Assembly (NCBI GenBank): GCA_017415425.1
Contig: JAFQGT010000002.1
Location: forward strand, 1-64,000
From: Oscillospiraceae bacterium
GTDB taxonomy: Bacteria; Bacillota; Clostridia; Oscillospirales; Oscillospiraceae
Direction of reading: 5' to 3'
Length of the DNA: 64,000 nt
In this document: positions 43,133-52,211 of the stretch, one piece after another
How the letters are laid out: each line of letters starts with the position of its first letter
How positions within the stretch are numbered: the first letter of the stretch is position 1
Notes under the pieces: generated by a model
The model's database searches: none
What the model saw: the letters and a program-made list of their open reading frames with translations, nothing else
What the model was told of the DNA's origin: nothing
Program-made: the position numbers and the translations under genes

Positions 43133-44860
43133 GTGATCAAAACCCTTGCCCGCAGTGTGCGGGAGTACAAATGGGCTGCGCTAGGGAGTCCGATCTGTAT
43201 GGTTGGCGAAGTCACTATGGAGATCTTTATCCCGCTGGTTCTTGCTGAGCTGTTACGGCAAGGTATTGAACCCGGCTATATGCCCGCAGTATGGAAATAT
43301 GGCGGACTACTGGCCCTGTGCGCTTTGTGCAGTCTGATCTTCGGTGTGGCTTCGGCTTTTTTTGCCGCCTACGCCAGCACCGGCTTTGCCCGAAATCTCC
43401 GCCACGATATGTTCGCCCGGGTACAGACCTACGATTTTTCCAACATCGATAAGTTCTCCACCTCCTCCATCGTCACCCGTCTGACCTCGGATGTTGCCAC
43501 CTTGCAGATGACATTCCAGATGTCCATTCGGATGATTTTCCGGACTCCGGTGATGCTGGTAATGGCGCTGATTATGGCATTTCGGATCAGCCCCCGCCTC
43601 AGTGTGATCTATTGCATTACTCTGCCGCTGCTGGCGCTGGGTCTGATGCTGCTGATCAAGCTGGTGCATCCCATTTTTGAACGGGTGTTCAAGACCTACG
43701 ATAAGCTGAACAATGTGGTGCAGGAGAATGTCCGCGGCATCCGGGTTGTCAAGTCCTTCGTGAGGGAAAAGGCGGAGATCGATAAATTCCAGGAAACTTC
43801 CGATACCATCTACAAGGATTTTACCAAAGCAGAGCGGATTATGGCCTTTAATAGCCCCCTGATGCAGTTTGCTGTTTACGCCTGCATCATCGTGATCTCC
43901 TATCTGGGTGCGAAGCAGGTGGTGGTCGGTGAGATCGACACCGCCGCACTGACCGCGATGTTCACCTACACCAGCCAGATCCTGATGGGTCTGATGATGA
44001 TGTCTATGGTGTTCGTAATGTTCACTATGAGCCGGGCACCTATGAAGCGCGCTTATGAGCTTCTGACGGAAAATCCGGCTCTGAAGAATCCGGAAAATCC
44101 TGTTTTGGAAGTAAAAGACGGATCTATAGATTTTGAAAACGTGTCCTTCCGCTACAACGAAGCTGCCGGCAGAAATGCTCTGGACAGCATCGATGTGCAC
44201 ATCGACGCCGGTATGACCGTGGGTGTTCTGGGTGTGACCGGTTCTTCCAAGTCCACTCTGGTTCAGCTGATCCCCCGTCTGTACGATGTGACCGAAGGCT
44301 GCGTAAAGGTAGGCGGTGTGGACGTGCGGGAATATGACATCCACACTCTGCGGGATCAGGTATCGATGGTGCTGCAGAAGAATGTCCTGTTCTCCGGCAC
44401 TATCAAGGATAACCTCCGCTGGGGCAATCCAAACGCCACTGACCAAGAGATGGAACACGCCTGCCGATTGGCCTGCGCCCACGATTTCATTGCAGCCTTC
44501 CCCGACGGATATGATACCCATATCGAACAGGGCGGTACCAACGTATCCGGTGGTCAGAAGCAGCGACTTTGCATTGCAAGAGCTCTGCTGAAAAAACCCA
44601 AGATTCTGATCCTGGACGACTCCACTTCCGCAGTGGATACCCGTACCGACGCGCTGATCCGAAAAGCCTTCGCCCAGGAGATACCGGGTACCACCAAACT
44701 GATCATCGCCCAACGGGTAGCCTCGGTGCAGGATGCGGATCTGATCCTGGTAATGGAGGGCGGTAAGATCGCCGCCGCGGGCACTCACGAAGAACTTCTG
44801 CGGACCTCTCAGATCTATCGTGAGGTCTACGACTCTCAGGTGAAAGGAGGCGAGGAATAA
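43133..44860 (+). CDS. ABC exporter half-transporter A (degenerate nucleotide site)
   Basis: 575 aa: six-helix exporter membrane domain (about 1-310) and nucleotide-binding domain (about 330-575). The Walker A reads GVTGSSKST (Ser in place of the usual Gly before Lys) and Walker B ILDDSTSAVD carries Asp where the catalytic Glu is expected; signature VSGGQKQRL is intact. This is the non-canonical partner pattern of heterodimeric exporters. GTG start, 8 nt after AAAGGAGG. Its TAA overlaps the next gene's ATG, ensuring paired synthesis. Substrate unknown (lipids, peptides or drugs). Confidence 0.92.
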   Translation: MIKTLARSVREYKWAALGSPICMVGEVTMEIFIPLVLAELLRQGIEPGYMPAVWKYGGLLALCALCSLIFGVASAFFAAYASTGFARNLRHDMFARVQTYDFSNIDKFSTSSIVTRLTSDVATLQMTFQMSIRMIFRTPVMLVMALIMAFRISPRLSVIYCITLPLLALGLMLLIKLVHPIFERVFKTYDKLNNVVQENVRGIRVVKSFVREKAEIDKFQETSDTIYKDFTKAERIMAFNSPLMQFAVYACIIVISYLGAKQVVVGEIDTAALTAMFTYTSQILMGLMMMSMVFVMFTMSRAPMKRAYELLTENPALKNPENPVLEVKDGSIDFENVSFRYNEAAGRNALDSIDVHIDAGMTVGVLGVTGSSKSTLVQLIPRLYDVTEGCVKVGGVDVREYDIHTLRDQVSMVLQKNVLFSGTIKDNLRWGNPNATDQEMEHACRLACAHDFIAAFPDGYDTHIEQGGTNVSGGQKQRLCIARALLKKPKILILDDSTSAVDTRTDALIRKAFAQEIPGTTKLIIAQRVASVQDADLILVMEGGKIAAAGTHEELLRTSQIYREVYDSQVKGGEE

Positions 44861-46758
44861 TGCCTCCTGTCCGTATGAAAGGTGACGGCCGCAAAGCCAA
44901 AAATCCCAAAAAGACTCTTCTACGTCTGTTCTCCTATACGAAACCCTACCGGATCAATCTGCTGCTTGTGGTGATCTGTATTCTCCTGTCCTCCTTCGCC
45001 ACTGCGCTTAGCAGCTACTCTCTGGATCCTCTGATCAACAACTATATCAAGCCCCTCACCGGACAAAACAATCCGGACTATATGCCACTGATCCGGTTCC
45101 TGTTTGGAATGGGTGTGGTATATATGCTGGGTATCATTTCCTCTTTCCTGTATAGCTTCCTAATGGTAAAGGTTGGCCAGGGTACTCAGAAACAAATTCG
45201 GGACGATATGTTCCGCCATATGCAAAAGCTACCCATCCGCTATTTTGACACCCACCCCGCCGGTGATGTGATGAGCCGCTATACCGCAGACATCGACACC
45301 CTCCGGCAAATGATCACCCAGGCGCTGCCCAACTGCATCTCCTCCATCGCCACCCTGGTGACGGTATTTGTGCTGATGCTGAAAAGCTCTCTGATCCTCA
45401 CCGCTGTAATGATGGTCACCGCCTTCGGAATCCTGTATGTGACTAAAACCGTCGCTATGCACTCTGCAAAATTCTTTATCGGACAGCAGAAGTCTTTGGG
45501 CGCGGTCAACAGCTATGTAGAGGAAATGATCTCCGGTCAGCGGGTGGTGAAGGTGTTCTGCCGGGAAGAGACCTGCAAAGGCGAATTCAACACCATCAAT
45601 GAAGAACTAAGAAAAGACGCCTTCAAAGCCGGTGCTTTTACCAATATGATGGGCCCGGTCAACAACAACTTAGGCTATATCCAGTATACGATCCTTGCCA
45701 TTATCGGCGGCGCGGTAGCCATCGGCTCCGGCGGCAATTTGCTGGATCTGGGCGGTCTTGCCGCTTTCCTGCTGCTGAGCCGGAAGTTCAATATGCCCAT
45801 CGGGCAGGTCAGCAACCAGATCAACGCCATCGTGATGGCGCTGGCAGGCGCGGAACGGATCTTCCAGCTACTGGATGAAGAAGTGGAGGCAGACGAGGGT
45901 TATGTGACTCTTGTAAACTGCAACACCTCCCCGGACGGTACTGTCACCGAGTGCGCTGGGTACACCGGCCAGTGGGCCTGGAAGCATCCCCATCAGGCTG
46001 ACGGTACTGTCACCTACACCCCGCTGAAGGGCGATATTACGATGCACAATGTGGACTTTGGCTACGTGTCGGAGAAGACTGTGCTGCACAACATCTCCCT
46101 GTATGCAAATCCCGGCCAGAAGCTGGCATTTGTGGGCGCTACCGGCGCCGGCAAGACCACCATCACCAATCTGATCAACCGTTTCTACGACATTGCCGAC
46201 GGCAAGATCCGCTATGACGGCATCAATATCAATAAAATCCGCAAGTCCGACCTCCGCCGTTCTTTGGGCATCGTCCTGCAGGACACCAACCTGTTTACCG
46301 GCACGGTGATGGAGAATATCCGCTACGGCAATCTGGATGCATCCGATGAAGACTGCATCCGAGCCGCCAAAACCGCAAATGCCCACGATTTCATCACCCG
46401 ACTGCCGGAGGGGTACAACACCCAGCTCACAGGCAACGGCGCTCAACTCTCACAAGGTCAGCGTCAGCTGATCGCCATTGCCAGAGCCGCCGTGGCAAAT
46501 CCCCCTGTGATGATTCTGGACGAGGCCACCTCCTCCATTGACACCCGCACCGAAGCACTGGTGCAAAATGGTATGGACGCTCTGATGCAAGGCAGAACCA
46601 CCTTTGTGATCGCCCACCGGCTGTCCACCGTCCGCAACGCCGACTGCATTATGGTGCTGGAAAACGGACACATCATTGAGCGGGGCACACACCAGGATCT
46701 GATCGCAGAAAAGGGCACCTACTATCAGCTCTACACCGGCGCATTCGAACTGGAATAA
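44860..46758 (+). CDS. ABC exporter half-transporter B (canonical nucleotide site)
   Basis: 632 aa: basic N-terminus (RMKGDGRKAKNPKKT), six membrane helices (about 35-330), then an NBD preceded by a 40-residue insertion (VNCNTSPDGTVTECAGYTG region) not seen in short exporters. Walker A GATGAGKTT, signature LSQGQRQLI, Walker B MILDEATSSID with catalytic Glu, H-loop IAHRLSTV. Together with the preceding protein it forms a heterodimeric exporter with one active and one degenerate ATP site. Overlap TAATG with the upstream gene. Confidence 0.92.
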   Translation: MPPVRMKGDGRKAKNPKKTLLRLFSYTKPYRINLLLVVICILLSSFATALSSYSLDPLINNYIKPLTGQNNPDYMPLIRFLFGMGVVYMLGIISSFLYSFLMVKVGQGTQKQIRDDMFRHMQKLPIRYFDTHPAGDVMSRYTADIDTLRQMITQALPNCISSIATLVTVFVLMLKSSLILTAVMMVTAFGILYVTKTVAMHSAKFFIGQQKSLGAVNSYVEEMISGQRVVKVFCREETCKGEFNTINEELRKDAFKAGAFTNMMGPVNNNLGYIQYTILAIIGGAVAIGSGGNLLDLGGLAAFLLLSRKFNMPIGQVSNQINAIVMALAGAERIFQLLDEEVEADEGYVTLVNCNTSPDGTVTECAGYTGQWAWKHPHQADGTVTYTPLKGDITMHNVDFGYVSEKTVLHNISLYANPGQKLAFVGATGAGKTTITNLINRFYDIADGKIRYDGININKIRKSDLRRSLGIVLQDTNLFTGTVMENIRYGNLDASDEDCIRAAKTANAHDFITRLPEGYNTQLTGNGAQLSQGQRQLIAIARAAVANPPVMILDEATSSIDTRTEALVQNGMDALMQGRTTFVIAHRLSTVRNADCIMVLENGHIIERGTHQDLIAEKGTYYQLYTGAFELE

Positions 46759-46785
46759 CCCACGTACCCCGGCAATTGATCGCAA

Positions 46786-46819
46786 AAAACCGCCCAGGAG
46801 AAAGCTCCTGGGCGGTTTT
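46786..46819. terminator. Bidirectional terminator between ABC exporter and rny
   Basis: 15-bp perfect stem AAAACCGCCCAGGAG / CTCCTGGGCGGTTTT, loop AAAG, with A-run on one side and T-run on the other; it serves both convergent genes. Confidence 0.92.
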
Positions 46820-46823
46820 TCAT

Positions 46824-48374
46824 TTACTTTGCGTACTCTACAGCCTTGGTCTCCCGGATCACATTGATCTTGATCTGACCGGGGTATTCCAGTTCTGCTT
46901 CGATCTTCTTGGCAATATCCCGGGCCAACAGGATCATATTGTCCTCCAGCACTTCCTCGGGCTTGACCATAATGCGAACCTCACGGCCGGCCTGGATGGC
47001 ATATGCCTTCTCAACGCCGGGATAGCTGCCGGTAAGTTCTTCCAGCTTCTGCAGACGGCGGATGTAGTTCTCCACATTCTCACGGCGGGCGCCGGGTCTT
47101 GCGGCGGATACGGCATCGGCTGCCTGTACCAGCACTGCGATCACGCTCTTAGGCTCCACATCGCCGTGGTGAGCCTCCACCGCGTTGACAACAATGGGGT
47201 TCTCCTTGTACTTACGGGCCAGATCCGCGCCCAGCTGCACGTGGCTGCCTTCCACTTCGTGGTCGATGGACTTACCCAAGTCGTGCAGCAGACCTGCCCG
47301 CTTGGCCATTGCCACATCCACACCCAGTTCGGAGGCCATCAGACCTGCGATGTGGGCAACCTCGATGGAGTGGTTCAAAACATTCTGACCGTAAGAAGTA
47401 CGGTACTTCTGACGACCCAGAATCTTGATCAGTTCGGGGTTCAGACCGTGAACGCCGGTCTCGTAGCAGGCGCGTTCACCTTCCTCGCGGATGGTACGGT
47501 CCACTTCCTTACGGGCCTTCTCCACCATATCCTCGATACGGGTGGGGTGAATCCGACCGTCACCGATCAGCTTCTCCAGTGCCATCCGGGCAACCTCCCG
47601 GCGGACAGGATCAAAACTGCTGACCGTAATTGCTTCGGGGGTATCGTCGATGATCAGGTCTACACCGGTGATGGTCTCCAGTGTCCGGATGTTCCGACCC
47701 TCACGACCGATGATCCGACCCTTCATCTCATCATTGGGCAGGGGCACAACGGATACCGTTGCCTCTGCTGCGTGATCGGCAGCACAGCGCTGGATGGCAA
47801 TGGACAGAATCTCTCTTGCCTTCTCATCTGCCTGGTCCTTCAGTTCCTGTTCGATCTCCTTGATCTTCATAGCCGTATCGTGGCGGACTTCCTCCTCCAC
47901 GCTCTCCAGCAGGAACTGCTTGGCCTGCTCCTGGGTCAAACCAGAGATCTTTTCCAGTGTGGCAATGTGCTGCTTCTTTACTTCTTCTGCCTGGGCCTGG
48001 GCCTCGGCAACCTCGCTCATCCGGCGGGCCAATTCTTCTTCTTTGCGTTCGAAGGCGTCGGTCTTCTTGTCCAAAGACTCTTCCTTCTGCTGCAGACGCC
48101 GCTCTTGCTTACTCAGCTCGGCCCGACGCTCTTTTACTTCCTTGTCGTGCTCCGTACGGGATTTATGGATCTCGTCCTTGGCTTCCAGAAGCATTTCCTT
48201 CTTACGGCTCTCGCCGGAACGAATGGCTTCATTGATCAATCTGGTCGCTTCCTGCTCAGCAGAGCCGATTTCCCGCTCTGCAACCCGCTTGCGGATCGCG
48301 ATACCAATACCGACACCAATGCCGATACCCACCACCAATGCCAGGACAGTCAATGCAATTTCTAAAGGTCCCAT
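46824..48374 (-). CDS. rny: Ribonuclease Y
   Basis: 516-aa membrane-anchored endoribonuclease that initiates mRNA decay. N-terminal helix [20 protein letters not shown] (about 5-24), a long coiled coil (about 30-200; [19 protein letters not shown]-type), KH domain with [15 protein letters not shown] (about 218-232), and HD domain with [10 protein letters not shown] (catalytic His-Asp). Full length. AAAGGAGG lies 15 nt from the ATG, rather far. Own promoter upstream at 48595-48623. Confidence 0.96.
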   Translation of the reverse strand: MGPLEIALTVLALVVGIGIGVGIGIAIRKRVAEREIGSAEQEATRLINEAIRSGESRKKEMLLEAKDEIHKSRTEHDKEVKERRAELSKQERRLQQKEESLDKKTDAFERKEEELARRMSEVAEAQAQAEEVKKQHIATLEKISGLTQEQAKQFLLESVEEEVRHDTAMKIKEIEQELKDQADEKAREILSIAIQRCAADHAAEATVSVVPLPNDEMKGRIIGREGRNIRTLETITGVDLIIDDTPEAITVSSFDPVRREVARMALEKLIGDGRIHPTRIEDMVEKARKEVDRTIREEGERACYETGVHGLNPELIKILGRQKYRTSYGQNVLNHSIEVAHIAGLMASELGVDVAMAKRAGLLHDLGKSIDHEVEGSHVQLGADLARKYKENPIVVNAVEAHHGDVEPKSVIAVLVQAADAVSAARPGARRENVENYIRRLQKLEELTGSYPGVEKAYAIQAGREVRIMVKPEEVLEDNMILLARDIAKKIEAELEYPGQIKINVIRETKAVEYAK

Positions 48375-48710
48375 AGTTCTGTAAGCACACCTCCTTTATA
48401 TAATCGGCATTGCCGAGAGGTGGCGCAATGGGCCCCATGTTGTTCAGTTGTCAAATTGAATACACCGAATGAATCGGTAAATACGATTTTAGCAAATAAA
48501 CGCCACGAAGCGCAATACGCTAACCTAGGGCAAATGCCAGGTTATTATGAAACGCCGGATGCTATAGCCCTCCAACGTACACCATACCGAATCTATTTTA
48601 CCTGTGTCTTGCGGGAATGTCAAGAACAATTGCAAAATTCATAATTCTATCAGCTATTTTTTATGCCTGTTGCACAAAAGGTTTCTTTTTTCTTTTCTCC
48701 GATTTCCGCG
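48375..48710. other. Intergenic region upstream of rny
   Basis: About 335 bp. It holds the rny leader and promoter on the minus strand. No gene is recognised in the rest. Confidence 0.5.
48595..48623 (-). promoter_or_regulatory. Promoter of rny
   Basis: Minus strand TTGACA (48618-48623), 17 bp, TAAAAT (48595-48600). This gives a leader of about 220 nt. Confidence 0.75.
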
Positions 48711-48740
48711 TTGACAATCACACCTAACCCGTGATAAAAT
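48711..48740 (+). promoter_or_regulatory. Promoter of tRNA-Leu
   Basis: TTGACA (48711-48716), 18 bp, TAAAAT (48735-48740), 9 bp before the mature 5' end. Confidence 0.8.
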
Positions 48741-48749
48741 AACCGGGAC

Positions 48750-48832
48750 GCGGGCATGGTGGAATTGGTAGACTCGGTGGATTTAGGTTCCACTGCGAAA
48801 GCGTGCAGGTTCGAGTCCTGTTGCCCGCACCA
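48750..48832 (+). tRNA. tRNA-Leu (anticodon UAG)
   Basis: 83-nt class II tRNA with encoded CCA. Acceptor GCGGGCA pairs with TGCCCGC; anticodon stem GTGGA/TCCAC encloses loop TTTAGGT, giving anticodon TAG (reads CUN Leu); T-arm GCAGGTTCGAGTCCTGT is regular. It is followed by its own terminator and then accessory genes, a common insertion setting. Confidence 0.97.
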
Positions 48833-48840
48833 AAGCATTC

Positions 48841-48887
48841 AAACCCGAACCTTTTACCAATCGGTGAAACGTTCGGGTTTGTTGTTT
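48841..48887 (+). terminator. Terminator of tRNA-Leu
   Basis: Stem AAACCCGAAC / GTTCGGGTTT with an inner TTTTACC / GGTGAAA stem, then GTTGTTTTC. Confidence 0.85.
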
Positions 48888-48993
48888 TCTTAAAAGATGT
48901 TAAATAGCCTTTGTTTGTGGCAGTACAGAGTTAGTCGCTCTGTGCTGCCACTTCTTCGTTTCGATGAATTTCATACATAAAGGAGATTTTGAA

Positions 48994-49893
48994 ATGAAGA
49001 CTAAAAAAGCACCTAACACAAAATCAAGGATTATTTTCTTTTTCGTCCTTGCAGCATACAATCTGCTGTTGGGCGTGTATCTAAAAGACTTTTTTGTGCT
49101 TTCGCCTATTCTGTTGACGTTCTATTTCCTCTCAGCACTGCCGACCTTGTTTTTCGTCCTGAAAATACGGTCAGCACCTATGTGTGCAATCGTGTACATT
49201 GTTCTGTTTTTCGTCATAGTAATGAGCATCTTCGGTTTTGCATATTGCAGTAGGCTCCTGCCGATTATGACTATGGTTACTACCGCTTCCGAACTGATGT
49301 ATCTGGCTATTTTTGATGACAGCTCCGGCAAGGACACTTTACCGACGAAAATTTATGTCTTGGCAGTTTCGGCATTTGTTATCGTGGCTCTTATCCTCTC
49401 ATATAATTTCGTCTGCAAACCGGAGTCCCCGTATCTCCTGAACGGAGGCGCAACACTTTGGGATACGCAGACAGAAGAACTTGCTGACGAAATTTGTGCA
49501 AACAGTAATACCGATGCAGAAAAGGTGCAGGCGATCTATAACTGGATGATAGCGAACTTTGAATATGACTACGACTATCAAATCTTGCTCCAATACTTTA
49601 ATGTTCGCCGAACACTAAGTACCCGAAAGGGCGTTTGCTATGACTTTGCCAATCTGTTTGCTGCACTCTGCCGTAGTCAGAATATTCCTTGCTATGTTGT
49701 AGACGGGACACCGTATAATCGTTCCACGGAAGATCATTCCTAGAACCGTGTTTACTATGACGGTTGCTGGTGGGATCTGGACGTAACAAATGACATTACA
49801 AGCACAGCCAAAGGAAAAAGTCTTTACGGTTTCCGCAAGCTAGTCGGTGCTTCTGCACTCGACAAGGACTATTTCATAACGAAAATCTATTGA
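48994..49893 (+). pseudogene. Transglutaminase-like membrane protein with in-frame amber codon
   Basis: Membrane protein with about five N-terminal hydrophobic segments (to about residue 145), then a transglutaminase-like core: ADEICANSNTDAEKVQAIYNW, catalytic Cys in RKGVCYDFANLFAALC, and VVDGTPYNRSTEDHS. A TAG at 49741-49743 then interrupts, and the same frame continues NRVYYDGCWWDLDVTND to a TGA at 49893. In the family the motif is HxWNxVYxDGxWxxxD, so TAG replaces TGG (Trp) at the catalytic His motif. Either a recent nonsense mutation or a recoded/suppressed codon. The start ATG follows AAAGGAG; an upstream ATG lacks a ribosome site. Confidence 0.85.
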
Positions 49894-49904
49894 GTATATA
49901 TCAA

Positions 49905-49936
49905 ATGCCGGTGACCAAAATTTTGGTCACCGGCAT
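49905..49936. terminator. Perfect 32-bp palindrome between convergent genes
   Basis: ATGCCGGTGACCAAAA followed immediately by its exact reverse complement, between the broken transglutaminase gene and the leftward XRE gene. It probably terminates both; no long T-run lies outside the stem. Confidence 0.75.
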
Positions 49937-49951
49937 TGCTTAATATATAGC

Positions 49952-50263
49952 TTACTTCTTGGTTAATCCTTTTACGAGATTGGCGATGCTTTCAAGTTGC
50001 TGGTCGTCCAACTTTTTAAGATCGCTGATGATGTCGTTTAGTTTAGTAGGATTTTTGGTGTCGAGATCAAAGAACTCACAAACCGAAATACCTAAATAAT
50101 CGCAGATGTAGAAAATACCCGGCAAGGAAGGCAATGACTTTCCCGATTCGATGTTATTAATATAGCCGGGGTTCTGGCCAATAGCCAAACTCATTTCCCG
50201 TGCAGATACATTCTTCTTTTCACGCAGTTGTGCCAACCGCAAAGCAAAATCTTTTTCGTCCAT
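49952..50263 (-). CDS. XRE-family HTH regulator
   Basis: 103-aa protein with Cro/CI-type HTH (about 8-62): LAQLREKKNVSAREMSLAIG, NPGYINNIESGKSLPS, ICDYLGISVCEFFDL, then a short helical tail (LNDIISDLKKLDDQQLESIANLV) of the type found in SinR-like clostridial regulators. It is divergent from the second SLOG gene (50499), and an inverted repeat AACCCACA...TGTGGGTTT (50290-50319) lies just upstream of its start, a likely autoregulatory site. No RBS stronger than GGGCGG is seen. Confidence 0.85.
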   Translation of the reverse strand: MDEKDFALRLAQLREKKNVSAREMSLAIGQNPGYINNIESGKSLPSLPGIFYICDYLGISVCEFFDLDTKNPTKLNDIISDLKKLDDQQLESIANLVKGLTKK

Positions 50264-50289
50264 AATCTCACCGCCCTTTATAACATTTT

Positions 50290-50319
50290 AACCCACACGG
50301 ACAGCAAAACTGTGGGTTT
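50290..50319. promoter_or_regulatory. Inverted repeat, candidate operator of the XRE gene
   Basis: AACCCACA (50290-50297) and TGTGGGTTT (50311-50319) with a 13-nt spacer, about 27 bp before the XRE start. The CCCA/TGGG arms recall the ACCC/GGGT operators at 2.7 kb but the spacing differs. Confidence 0.45.
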
Positions 50320-50449
50320 GAGGGCTGTAAAGATATTGCAATGTTGGTTTATATATGATATAATAGAAAAAATGCAGGAAATGAACCTACAAATAATTCT
50401 AAATGACCGCTATACACACGCATAATGAGATAGCTGAGTCATTGGAATA

Positions 50450-50486
50450 GCCCTCCGGACGCAAACGGTTCGGTGGGCGTTTTAAT
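50450..50486 (+). terminator. Leader hairpin with T-run before the second SLOG gene
   Basis: GCCCTCCGGAC pairs with GTTCGGTGGGC (one mismatch and one wobble), followed by GTTTTAAT, ending only about 13 bp before the start codon. It could be an attenuator or the end of an upstream short transcript. Confidence 0.5.
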
Positions 50487-50498
50487 AAGGAGCAAGAT

Positions 50499-51011
50499 AT
50501 GAGGATTTATTCTGTGGCGTTTTTTGGTCACCGATACGTGGATAACATCATAAAGGTAGAGAACCTTCTGGAAGAGCAGATACGAAGACTTATTGACGAA
50601 AATGAGTACGTGGATTTTCTGGTCGGGCGAAATGGAGACTTTGATCAGTGTGTATCTTCGTCTGTGCTTCGTGTACGAAAAAATCATAGGGACGGTAACA
50701 GCGCCCTTGTTTTGGTGCTGCCGTATCCTACGGCTGAGTATCTTAATAACGAAAATTACTTTCACGACTACTATACCGACATAGAGATATCCTACGTTGC
50801 TTCGGTAGCACATCCCAAATCTGCTATCCAAATTCGAAACCGTGAAATGGTTGATAGAGCCGATTTGATTATCTACTATATTGAGCACGAAAAGGGCGGT
50901 GAATGGCAGACTGTAGATTATGCAATGAAGCAAGGCAAGGCTGTAATAAACCTTTCTGATGAGCACGAAAACAATTCCAAGCTTTTTGAGAAAAGTGAAG
51001 AAAACCATTGA
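50499..51011 (+). CDS. SLOG-fold (DUF1273/YpsA-like) protein, second copy
   Basis: 170 aa. It begins YSVAFFGHRYVDNI, then FLVGRNGDFDQCVSSSVLRVRK, ALVLVLPYP, REMVDRADLIIYYIEHEKGGEWQTVDYAMKQGKAVINL. These elements align in order with the SLOG protein at 2231-2674 (FFGHR, VGxxGxFD, late hydrophobic strand, GGA/GGE-x-A, VVINL). It likely binds a nucleotide-related ligand; function unknown. AAGGAG lies 6 nt before the ATG. It is neighboured by a divergent small XRE gene, as at the first locus. Confidence 0.75.
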   Translation: MRIYSVAFFGHRYVDNIIKVENLLEEQIRRLIDENEYVDFLVGRNGDFDQCVSSSVLRVRKNHRDGNSALVLVLPYPTAEYLNNENYFHDYYTDIEISYVASVAHPKSAIQIRNREMVDRADLIIYYIEHEKGGEWQTVDYAMKQGKAVINLSDEHENNSKLFEKSEENH

Positions 51012-51244
51012 AAGATATGCGCTTTTGTGATATACTATATGTTCAATAGTCATTTGCTGAAAAGGGGGGCGCAATTTGAAATGACAGCGTTGTACAAAGT
51101 CCTGATGGATAGACAGAATAACGGCACCCATTTTTGCCCTGCACCCTTATTTAGATCTCAAAAGCCATCTCAGAGATATGGTTTACCATACCTCTTTGGT
51201 GGCGTTACTTTTTTGTTATCAGATAATGAAAAGAGGTGTATTCT

Positions 51245-51574
51245 GTGACGGAGAAAGAGTTAAAAAAACTGAATCGTTATCAGCTTTTGGAACTGCTTAT
51301 TATTCAAACAGAACGTGCTGACAAATTACAAGTAGCCTTAGAGGAAGCAGAGCGTCGTTTAAATGATCAGGAAATTAACATTTCTACCTTGGGTTCAATT
51401 GCAGAGGCCTCTTTGCAATTGCACGGCGTTTTTCAGGCGGCACAAGATGCAGCAGATACGTATATCAATGCTGCAAAGAAACGTGCCGAAGAAATAAAGG
51501 AAGAAGCATATAAGAAAAGTGCCGCAATTATCACCCAAGCTTTGGAAGAGGCAAGCCGCATTAAAGGTGAATGA
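51245..51574 (+). CDS. Coiled-coil protein (DivIVA-like), first gene of pilus operon
   Basis: About 109 aa: an N-terminal KELKKLNRYQLLELLIIQTERADKL segment, a coiled coil (VALEEAERRL), then AASLQ-type helix and a charged C-terminal helix (AAKKRAEEIKEEAYKKSA). No membrane or signal sequence. Such small coiled-coil proteins precede signal peptidase genes in clostridial sortase-pilus clusters and may localise pilus assembly; the role is inference. GTG start chosen, 6 nt after GAGGTG; an earlier in-frame GTG falls within that ribosome site. Confidence 0.65.
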   Translation: MTEKELKKLNRYQLLELLIIQTERADKLQVALEEAERRLNDQEINISTLGSIAEASLQLHGVFQAAQDAADTYINAAKKRAEEIKEEAYKKSAAIITQALEEASRIKGE

Positions 51575-51580
51575 TAGCGT

Positions 51581-52177
51581 ATGAAGAAATACATAGGAAA
51601 ACACAGCAAGCAGGGGCTTCCGCCAATGGATGCTCTGCAAAAAGAATTAAAACGTGAACGGTATAAGCGTCGCTTCCGCAAATTGCTTAAAAGCACAGTA
51701 AATGCGTTGATCGTTGTAGCTGCCGTGGCAGCACTGATAGCCACGTTGGTTTTGCCAGTTTTGCAAATTGCCGGGACCAGTATGGAGCCAAATTTGAATG
51801 ACGGCGATATTGTGCTTCTGGTAAAAACAAAGGATTTGGAGACCGGAGATCTTTGCGCATTTTATTATTCGAACAAGATTCTGATCAAACGGGTGATTGC
51901 TGCGCCGGGCGATTATATCTGGATAGAATCCGATGGCACGGTCTTTTTGAACGGCAATGCTTTGGACGAGCCCTATATTACGCAAAAAGCATTGGGCGAG
52001 TGCGATGTAGAGTTTCCATACCAAGTGCCTGAAAACTGTTATTTTGTGATGGGCGATCAAAGAGAAACATCCATAGATAGCAGAAGCAGCGTGATTGGTT
52101 GTATTCCGGAAGATCAGCTTATAGGCAAGATGTTTTGCAAAATTTGGCCTCTATCGGAGTTTGAGTTTATTGACTAA
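51581..52177 (+). CDS. Signal peptidase I
   Basis: 198 aa: cytoplasmic basic N-terminus, one membrane helix (ALIVVAAVAALIATLVLPVLQ), catalytic Ser in GTSMEPNLNDGDIVLL (about 65) and Lys in ILIKRVIAAPGDYI (about 105), then GDQRETSIDSRS. A complete type I leader peptidase. Dedicated signal peptidases are common in pilus gene clusters, where they are needed for pilin processing or act as SipA-like chaperones; here both catalytic residues are retained. Six bp after the preceding gene. Confidence 0.92.
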   Translation: MKKYIGKHSKQGLPPMDALQKELKRERYKRRFRKLLKSTVNALIVVAAVAALIATLVLPVLQIAGTSMEPNLNDGDIVLLVKTKDLETGDLCAFYYSNKILIKRVIAAPGDYIWIESDGTVFLNGNALDEPYITQKALGECDVEFPYQVPENCYFVMGDQRETSIDSRSSVIGCIPEDQLIGKMFCKIWPLSEFEFID

Positions 52178-52211
52178 CACTCATAAAAGCAGTTGGAAAG
52201 GAGGTGTGATC

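Noticed and set aside
43133-44860. Walker A change GSSKST as a damaging mutation in the ABC exporter
   Set aside because: Together with the DD Walker B it fits the normal degenerate partner of heterodimeric exporters, so it is probably a family trait.
50420-50480. c-di-GMP riboswitch before the second SLOG gene (a GACGCAAA stretch is present)
   Set aside because: The flanking GGGCAAACC and receptor-helix parts of the c-di-GMP-I motif are missing; the stretch is part of a simple hairpin.
51027-51248. Open frame of 73 codons between the second SLOG gene and the pilus operon
   Set aside because: No family pattern and unusual composition, and it ends within the ribosome site of the next gene; treated as non-coding leader.
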